Shown here piece by piece: positions 41,270-46,512 of a DNA stretch of 46,512 nt. The DNA is taken from NCBI GenBank assembly GCA_018660265.1, contig JABJKS010000022.1:1-46512 (forward strand), in the 5' to 3' direction. The notes under the pieces were generated by a model. The model did no database searches. It had not been told where the DNA came from and worked only from the letters and a program-made list of their open reading frames with translations. The stretch is from Rhodospirillaceae bacterium (GTDB taxonomy: Bacteria > Pseudomonadota > Alphaproteobacteria > GCA-2731375). Numbering within the stretch: the stretch's first letter is position 1; each line of letters opens with the position of its first letter. The translations under genes and the position numbers were made by a program.

Positions 41270-41641
41270 TTATTTGGCAGCGTAAAATGCCAGTTTGTTG
41301 CCGTCCAGGTCGCGGGCATAGGCAAATGTCATGCCACCGCCACCACGGGGGCCGACTTCACCTTCATCGCTACCACCCAGTTCCAGGGCCCGGGCGTGAA
41401 GCTTGGCGACGGTCTCCGCACTATCTACCATCAGCGCGATCATCGTGCCGTTGCCGACCGATGCGGCCTTGCCATCAAAGGGTTTGATGATGCCGAACAT
41501 GGCTGCGCCCGCCTTGCTTGACCACATAACCAGGCGATCATTTGGGGTCATTCTCTTCAGACCTTGGTCTGCGAATAATGCATCGTAGAAGGCAGCGGCT
41601 TTTTCCAGGTCGTTCGTTCCAAGGGTGGTGTAACCAATCAT
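41270..41641 (-). CDS. VOC-family (glyoxalase-like) protein
   Basis: 123 residues from ATG 41641. MIGYTTLGTNDLEKAAAFYD is the standard VOC start, with two beta-alpha-beta-beta-beta modules. VSIL-type metal ligands are weak: the conserved first His is Gly/Tyr here (IGYTTLG), and the late GGGGMTFAYARDLDGNKLAFY keeps the DxDGN element. It may be a non-enzymatic binding or resistance protein or a dioxygenase relative. The 190 bases upstream contain no supported gene. Confidence 0.88.
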   Translation of the reverse strand: MIGYTTLGTNDLEKAAAFYDALFADQGLKRMTPNDRLVMWSSKAGAAMFGIIKPFDGKAASVGNGTMIALMVDSAETVAKLHARALELGGSDEGEVGPRGGGGMTFAYARDLDGNKLAFYAAK

Positions 41642-41831
41642 AACAATAATAACCTTTCCGTTTTTGTAGGGGTGTTTAAGCGTCGAGCAGTATGAGCAGA
41701 GCCTGTGTATAGCAGCCTCCGCTAGGGTTTTAATTTCGGGCGGCGGCGGTTGCCATGTCTGTCTCCTGATCCTGGGTTTGTCCTTGCCATATGACACCGG
41801 CACGAAATGCCGCGTCGCAAAATGCTGTCAC

Positions 41832-42686
41832 TCAAACCGGGCGGTCGCCGTTGACGGTGACGCGATGCATCAGGCGATGGACGTCGCCATAGTCGGCAAT
41901 GGCATAATGCTGGGTGCAGCGGTTGTCCCAAAAGGCGATGGAATTTTTCTGCCAGCGGAAACGGCAGCTTAATTCCGGGGTTTTGATATGTTCATAGAGA
42001 TGATCCAGCACCATTTTGGATTCCTTACGCGGCACACCCCGCAGGCGTTGGGTAAAAATGGCATTGACGAACAGCGCCTTGCGTCCGGTGACCGGGTGGG
42101 TGCGCACAACGGGATGCTCCACCGGCTGCATAACTTGGCGGGCATCCTGGATTGAATCCTGCTTCGCCCCGTCGTCTTGGTGCAAAGTCTCGAATTTGGC
42201 CCCGTCCGCACTATGGACCGCGATCATACCGTCCAGATAGCGCTTCATAGAGGGAGAGAGGGCATCGTAAGCATCGTACATATTGGCCCACATGGTATCG
42301 CCCCCATGTTCGGGACAAATGCGCGACAACAGGACAGAGCCCAGGGGCGGTTCCTCAGCGAAGGTGACGTCACTGTGCCATTGATTGGCGGCAGAGCGCG
42401 CATCCTTCTTGCTTTCAAGGATCAAGACCTCCGGATGATCCTCCAGGTTCGGGGTAAAGGGGTGCACTTGCAGACTGCCGAAGTGCCGCGCGAATGCCAC
42501 ATGCTCGGAGGGTGAAATGTCCTGATCACGAAAAAATATCACCTGATGCTCCATCAAGGCATCATGGATTTCCTGAAACAATTGATTGCCAAGGTCCTGA
42601 CCCAGGTCGACGCCGCTGATCTCGGCACCCAGGGCACCTGCAATGGGTGATACGGTGATTTGTTCATAGGATATGGCTGGGGACAT
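41832..42686 (-). CDS. TauD/TfdA-family Fe(II)/2-oxoglutarate dioxygenase
   Basis: 284 residues from ATG 42686 (MSPAISYEQ); ATG 42704 is an alternative. ITVSPIAGALGAEISGVDLG is the diagnostic start of the family, and HQVIFFRDQDISPSEHVAFA follows. Iron ligands: His and Asp in NQWHSDVTFAEEPP and His in NRCTQHYAIADY; Arg near MHRV binds 2-oxoglutarate. Members hydroxylate taurine, sulfonates, alkyl sulfates or phenoxyacetates. It is divergent from a second, similar oxygenase at 42900, separated by about 210 bases, suggesting a shared regulator or an old duplication. Confidence 0.93.
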   Translation of the reverse strand: MSPAISYEQITVSPIAGALGAEISGVDLGQDLGNQLFQEIHDALMEHQVIFFRDQDISPSEHVAFARHFGSLQVHPFTPNLEDHPEVLILESKKDARSAANQWHSDVTFAEEPPLGSVLLSRICPEHGGDTMWANMYDAYDALSPSMKRYLDGMIAVHSADGAKFETLHQDDGAKQDSIQDARQVMQPVEHPVVRTHPVTGRKALFVNAIFTQRLRGVPRKESKMVLDHLYEHIKTPELSCRFRWQKNSIAFWDNRCTQHYAIADYGDVHRLMHRVTVNGDRPV

Positions 42687-42899
42687 GGCTGGATTTTTCC
42701 TCATTATTCTATTGTTGGGCTTGATCTACTGAACACACGTAGAAGCAAAAGTTAAAGTGTCGGGATGCCTAAGCCAAGAGGGGTAGATTATGACCAGGCA
42801 AAATTGGCTATGGGCAAACAAGGCGGCTTTGCCTGATAATACAGTATCGCGGTCGCAATTGGGAATTGTCCTTGAGGCAACAACTGTTGGATTTTTATT

Positions 42900-43733
42900 A
42901 TGAGCATAACCGTCACACCTATCGCAGGTGCCATCGGGGCGGAGATTGGTGGCGTCGATGTGGCCACTGACCTGCCCCCGGATACGATCGCGGCTATTCG
43001 CCAGGCATTGTTGGATCATTGTGTGATCTTTTTCCGTGATCAGACGCTGGATGTGGAACGCCATAAAGCTTTCACCCGGCGCTTCGGTGAATTGTTCATA
43101 CATCCGAATTTTCAGCTTGGCCCAGGTCAGGGAAATGACCATCCCGAGATCGTTTATGTGCGTCGGGAACCAGGCGACGGTCGGGTGCTGGGCCAGGGCT
43201 GGCACGCGGACACCACCATGATGCCGACACCGCCCATGGGGGCAATACTCTATGCCATGGAGACACCTGCGGTCGGCGGGGATACACAGTTCGCAAACCA
43301 ATATCTTGCCTATGACGCCCTATCGGATGGCATGAAAACGATGTTGGAACCGCTTCGTGCTGTGCATAACGATACCCGCGTCGCCGGGCCCAATACGGGG
43401 CTGAATGCCCAACGCGCCAGTCAGGTGCGTGCAGATGATGATTGGCGCGCTACGGAAAGTCTGCATCCCGTTGTCCGGGTTCATCCTGAAACCGGGCGCA
43501 AGCTTCTATTTCTCAATGGCATCTACGTCCACCGATTTGAAAATATGAGCGTGGCAGAAAGTCAGCCATTATTGGATTTCCTATATGCCCACGCTGTACG
43601 CCCGGAATTCACCTGCCGCTTTCGCTGGCGTCCCGGCTCCATCGCCTTTTGGGACAACCGTTGCACCTTGCACGATGCCATCCACGACAGCCACGATGCG
43701 GTCCGCCATATGCAGCGGACGCAGATCGCCTAA
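42900..43733 (+). CDS. TauD/TfdA-family Fe(II)/2-oxoglutarate dioxygenase
   Basis: 277 residues. SITVTPIAGAIGAEIGGVDV at the N-terminus; DHCVIFFRDQTLDVERHKAF next. Iron ligands His102 and Asp104 (GQGWHADTTMMPTPP) and the late His in NRCTLHDAIHDSH, with Arg in MQRTQIA for 2-oxoglutarate. It is clearly a paralogue or distant duplicate of the minus-strand gene at 41832, with the same blocks throughout. Substrate unknown. The next gene, also an oxygenase, starts 144 bases downstream. Confidence 0.93.
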   Translation: MSITVTPIAGAIGAEIGGVDVATDLPPDTIAAIRQALLDHCVIFFRDQTLDVERHKAFTRRFGELFIHPNFQLGPGQGNDHPEIVYVRREPGDGRVLGQGWHADTTMMPTPPMGAILYAMETPAVGGDTQFANQYLAYDALSDGMKTMLEPLRAVHNDTRVAGPNTGLNAQRASQVRADDDWRATESLHPVVRVHPETGRKLLFLNGIYVHRFENMSVAESQPLLDFLYAHAVRPEFTCRFRWRPGSIAFWDNRCTLHDAIHDSHDAVRHMQRTQIA

Positions 43734-43877
43734 CGTCAGTGGGCAAAGTCCGGATTTGTACAATTCCTGGCTTGCCGCTACCATGACAAGGGAAACATCT
43801 CACGGCGAAGCGTATAATTTATTTCGTGATCCAGGTTCAGGTCGCGGCCGATCTGCATCAACGCAAGGATGGGATTT

Positions 43878-44696
43878 ATGGATCTCCCTATCAACACTGT
43901 GCCTGCCATTCAGCTTCCATCACAGGAAAGCGTTGAAGACGTCACCGGGCAGGTGATCTTGCGCGAGGCGGCGGCAGGATTTCGCGACAGCGGCGTCCTA
44001 TTACTCCACAACGCCTTTCCAGTGGAATTCGTGGAAAGCCTTCATGGGGCATATATATCCCGCTACAGCGCCTATTTTGATGATGCGGAACATGACGACG
44101 CACTCAAGGTCGGTGATAGACGTTTTATGGTCACCGTTGAAATGGCGGCGCCGTTCAACTCACCTCGCCTTTACGCCAACCCTGGCGCGCTTGGCATTAT
44201 CCGCAAATTGCTGGGAGAAAATTGTGTATTGGGTAGTTTTGGCTCGGTGGTTTCATTGCCTGGTGCCGCAGAACAGCATGTGCACCGGGACCATCCAGGT
44301 TTGTTTGGTGACGATCAACTGGATGCGATCCTGCCAAGTTTCGCGGTCACAATGTTAGTGCCGCTTGTTGAAATGAACGAAACCAGCGGGACAACGAGAA
44401 CCTTCATGGGCAGCCATGTTGTCGATGTCGATAAGAAGACGGAGTATCAGGATCCGGTTGTCCCTGTCGGCTCATGTTTGTTGATGGATTACCGGCTGTT
44501 GCATGGCGGCCTGGCAAACCGTTCCAGCCAGGTGCGTCCTTTGCTTTACAACGTCTATTGCCGGCCCTGGTTTCGCGATGATTTGAATTTTCGCCGGCAA
44601 CCTGCCATCAAGCTGAAAGACAAAGAATATCGCCGGGTCCCGAAATCCCTTCAGGATCTGTTTTCGGGACGGGGGGATATCCATGGCGGCACCTGA
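43878..44696 (+). CDS. PhyH-family (phytanoyl-CoA dioxygenase-like) Fe(II)/2OG oxygenase
   Basis: 272 residues from ATG 43878, preceded by AAGGA at good spacing; an ATG three codons earlier overlaps that site. SGVLLLHNAFPVEFVESLHG is the typical opening. Iron ligands are His136 and Asp138 (EQHVHRDHPGLFG) and His209 (DYRLLHGGLANRS); Arg220 (SQVRPLLYN) should bind 2-oxoglutarate. VPLVEMNETSGTTRTFMGSH is the conserved beta segment. PhyH enzymes hydroxylate or halogenate diverse substrates, including peptides and carrier-bound acids. It precedes the kinase-PqqD fusion by 44 bases on the same strand, so the two are probably co-transcribed. Confidence 0.92.
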   Translation: MDLPINTVPAIQLPSQESVEDVTGQVILREAAAGFRDSGVLLLHNAFPVEFVESLHGAYISRYSAYFDDAEHDDALKVGDRRFMVTVEMAAPFNSPRLYANPGALGIIRKLLGENCVLGSFGSVVSLPGAAEQHVHRDHPGLFGDDQLDAILPSFAVTMLVPLVEMNETSGTTRTFMGSHVVDVDKKTEYQDPVVPVGSCLLMDYRLLHGGLANRSSQVRPLLYNVYCRPWFRDDLNFRRQPAIKLKDKEYRRVPKSLQDLFSGRGDIHGGT

Positions 44697-44740
44697 GACG
44701 CACAATCCCTGCAGCCGGGCGACGTCCTAGCTCATACGCA

Positions 44741-46123
44741 ATGTTGGAAACCGACAAAGCGGCATTGAAATGGGCCCGCGGCCATGTGGGCTGGCAACGG
44801 CAAGAGTTGGTTGCCGGACGGGCATGGAGCAATACATTCAAGCTCAAGGCCGTGGACGGATCCAACACGTATCTGAAAATCCTGCCAGTTGGGTATGGCG
44901 ACGAAGTTTCCGCCACGGCGGTAATCGCCCAACATTTTCCTGACAGCCTGCCGGAGGTGATCGCCCACGATATTGAGCACGGATATCTTCTGCTGCGCGA
45001 CCACGGTGGTACAGCCCTTAGTTCGAATATGGTTAGCCACACGCATCGGCTGCTTTCCTTTTATGCCAGCCTGCAGGCCCGGGCGGCGAAGCTGCCGGGA
45101 CTTCTCGCCGAACTGCCGACCTGCGATGTTACCCGGGCGCTTTCAGACTTGCTGTTCAGCCTTTCACCGGATCGCGGCAGCGCGCCCCCAGGCATGGCAA
45201 TGGCAACACCTTTGGCGGATTTTATCGGTGAGGCTGAGGCTGCCTACTATTGGCATGCGCTGACGGCAGGTTCGGCGTTGATCGAAAGCCAGTTGGCTTT
45301 GGCCAAGGCATTGCCGCCGACACTCGCGCACGGTGATCTGCACGTAAAGAATGCTGCTGTGCTGCCGAACGGTGGGTGTGTCCTCTATGACTGGAGCGAA
45401 GCCGCAATCGGCCCGGCGGGCCTCTCGCTGTGCAATCCGCTGTTATTGCCGGTCAGCCAAGCCATCCGCGTCTTGGCCGGCATCCGTAAAGACAACGGCA
45501 ATTCGGGATATGAACTTAGCCGGGTTGATAGCTCGTTCGAGGCCCTGGCTGACGTCATCGGCTGGCATCAGATATACCGCAGCCTGATTTGTGGCTATAT
45601 CGAAAAACTGGCTGGTGACGGTTATGCCGCCCGGGAAACATTGCTGCAGGGGTTGCCCGGAAGCCTGTTGGCAGGCGCGATGCGCTGGTTGGTTAGCTGG
45701 TCCTTGGCGGCTGCTTACGACGACGCACAAAAACGGGCCGGGGCCGTGTTGCTGCGCGCGGGCCTTGACGAAATTCTAGAGTTGCTGCGTTTTTTTGAGG
45801 CCGGGTCAGAGGTTGGCAATGAAACAGACGAGACAGCGCGCCGGCTTTATGCCCGGGCGCCAAATATTACAGCCAGGCAAGAGGCAGATGAGGTTTTGCT
45901 GATCGATCCCCACGGCGAGGTTATCTGTCATTTGAATGTGACGGCTGGCGGGCTGTGGCAACTTTTAGGTCAACCAACTAGCCTGCATCAGGCCATTGCT
46001 GAAATGCAAATGGCCTTTCCCCATGCGCTACCCAAACAGATTGCGGCCGACGCCCTATCTGTGATCACGGATTTCGTGGCCAACGGATTGGTTGTGCCGG
46101 CTGCAACAAATAAGGTTCCATAG
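44741..46123 (+). CDS. APH-type kinase fused to a C-terminal PqqD-like domain
   Basis: 460 residues. The first 340 or so form an aminoglycoside phosphotransferase-like kinase: ATP Lys in TYLKILPV (Lys46), catalytic loop HGDLHVKN (197-204, Asp199 and Asn204) and metal Asp217 in VLYDWSEAAIGPAG. Residues about 370-452 (ARAPNITARQEADEVLLIDP, then LNVTAGGLWQLL and PKQIAADALSVITDFVANGL) have the strand-turn-helix layout of PqqD, the RRE domain that binds RiPP leader peptides. The fusion is unusual to my knowledge. No ribosome site precedes the ATG. It overlaps the convergent PqqD-like gene by 59 bases. Confidence 0.8.
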   Translation: MLETDKAALKWARGHVGWQRQELVAGRAWSNTFKLKAVDGSNTYLKILPVGYGDEVSATAVIAQHFPDSLPEVIAHDIEHGYLLLRDHGGTALSSNMVSHTHRLLSFYASLQARAAKLPGLLAELPTCDVTRALSDLLFSLSPDRGSAPPGMAMATPLADFIGEAEAAYYWHALTAGSALIESQLALAKALPPTLAHGDLHVKNAAVLPNGGCVLYDWSEAAIGPAGLSLCNPLLLPVSQAIRVLAGIRKDNGNSGYELSRVDSSFEALADVIGWHQIYRSLICGYIEKLAGDGYAARETLLQGLPGSLLAGAMRWLVSWSLAAAYDDAQKRAGAVLLRAGLDEILELLRFFEAGSEVGNETDETARRLYARAPNITARQEADEVLLIDPHGEVICHLNVTAGGLWQLLGQPTSLHQAIAEMQMAFPHALPKQIAADALSVITDFVANGLVVPAATNKVP

Positions 46124-46397
46124 CCGCAGGCATAAGCAAATTTTTTCGCAAAAGTTCCTCGACCAGATCGTTCAAATCATCCGCAATCTTTGCGGGAACC
46201 TCATCGGGGAAGGCTGCCGCCAGCAAGGACATAATCTCGTCGACACTATTTGCCTCGTTAAACTGCCGCCAGATTACTGTGGCCAATGAATTCAGGTCGT
46301 GTCGTGCGCCTGTGTCAGGCGCTACCAGGAAGGTGCGTCCCTGGCTGGAACGTTCTTTGACGCCAGGCGATTTGTCAACGCCGGAGTAAAAACACAC
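46065..46397 (-). CDS. PqqD-like protein, 5' end replaced by an insertion sequence
   Basis: The frame from GTG 46397 gives 110 residues, but the first eight (MCFYSGVD) are encoded by the IS end. Genuine sequence begins near KSPGVKERSSQGRTFLVAPD, followed by GARHDLNSLATVIWRQF and DEVPAKIADDLNDLVEELLR, the PqqD/RRE pattern (ligand-binding strand, then helices). It is nearly full length for the family, so only the first few residues and the promoter are lost. It may be expressed from the IS or be silent. It overlaps the kinase-PqqD gene tail to tail by 59 bases, and the two PqqD-like segments resemble each other. Confidence 0.72.
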   Translation of the reverse strand: MCFYSGVDKSPGVKERSSQGRTFLVAPDTGARHDLNSLATVIWRQFNEANSVDEIMSLLAAAFPDEVPAKIADDLNDLVEELLRKNLLMPAAMEPYLLQPAQPIRWPRNP

Positions 46398-46512
46398 CAG
46401 TGGCCGGAGTAAAAATACACCACCTCCTATAAAGCAATACCCGGTGTTGCGGGTTGTCCCGGTAGTCCATAGGAGGGCCCCGCGCTGCTTCGTGTAGCGC
46501 TTTAGCGGTACG
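46373..46512. mobile_element. End of an IS21-like insertion sequence (runs off the window)
   Basis: From TGTCAACGCCGGAGTAAAAA at 46373 onward the sequence is that of an IS21-type terminus. A 20-bp motif GCCGGAGTAAAAACACACCA (46380-46399) is repeated with one change at 46403-46422, as expected for the multiple transposase-binding sites near IS21 ends. AGGAGGG near 46472 and the remaining bases probably lead into istA beyond 46512. The transposase gene is not in view, so the family assignment rests on the terminal repeats only. Confidence 0.65.

Noticed and set aside
42726-43301. 191-codon minus-strand frame overlapping the second TauD-like gene
   Set aside because: Lies mostly antisense to a clear dioxygenase; the product resembles nothing.

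Overview
The window looks like chromosome from a GC-rich alphaproteobacterium, probably Rhodospirillales-like. The support is indirect: a DUF3126 protein, an alphaproteobacterial-type bL36 with a single cysteine, a class III cyclase/TPR family common in that class, and palindromic intergenic repeats of the kind usual there. Nothing in the window fixes genus or species.

Layout. 1-5170: a tRNA-Arg(ACG), a lipoprotein, a minus-strand redox operon (SDR, aspartate-dehydrogenase-like, luciferase-like monooxygenase) and DUF3126. 5180-7050: a compact cobalt-type nitrile hydratase operon (alpha, beta, activator) behind a 17-bp tandem repeat. 7070-12740: cupin, secreted cyclase-family hydrolase, HpaB-like flavin monooxygenase, Ddn-like reductase, PAS-GGDEF diguanylate cyclase and an unrecognised protein. 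12748-13253: a toxin-antitoxin pair whose ParE toxin has an in-frame stop. 13288-20621: a divergent catabolic block, with a semialdehyde dehydrogenase, a 2-oxoglutarate oxygenase and an NMT1/THI5-like binding protein on one side and HyuB/HyuA on the other. 20635-25617: a decayed class III cyclase beside an intact SAM-cyclase-ATPase-TPR giant. 25678-33462: another 2OG oxygenase, a methyltransferase, rpmJ, glcDEF and pdxY, with a 259-bp structured MITE-like element between glcF and pdxY. 33896-35716: a VPxPA-CTERM surface protein, tRNA-Val(GAC) and a secreted PA14 protein. 35774-41641: APC permease, Baeyer-Villiger monooxygenase, a dienelactone-hydrolase remnant, amidohydrolase, 3-hydroxyisobutyrate-dehydrogenase-like enzyme and small proteins. 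41832-46512: two TauD-like oxygenases, a PhyH-like oxygenase, a kinase fused to a PqqD-like domain, a second PqqD-like gene, and the end of an IS21-like insertion sequence that runs off the window.

The genes suggest a scavenging heterotroph with many oxygenases and small-molecule hydrolases: five Fe(II)/2OG enzymes, two flavin monooxygenases, a luciferase-like enzyme, nitrile hydratase and hydantoinase/oxoprolinase. Several loci are visibly decaying (ParE, the cyclase, the dienelactone hydrolase, and the 5' end of the second PqqD gene), and mobile or repeat elements sit at gene edges. The strongest candidate for something undescribed is the right end: a PhyH oxygenase, an APH-type kinase carrying a C-terminal PqqD/RRE-like domain, and a convergent free-standing PqqD-like protein. 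That resembles peptide-modification machinery, but no precursor peptide is visible and the locus is cut by the IS. The second is the 259-bp element, whose two halves appear to have diverged while keeping their own internal pairing.
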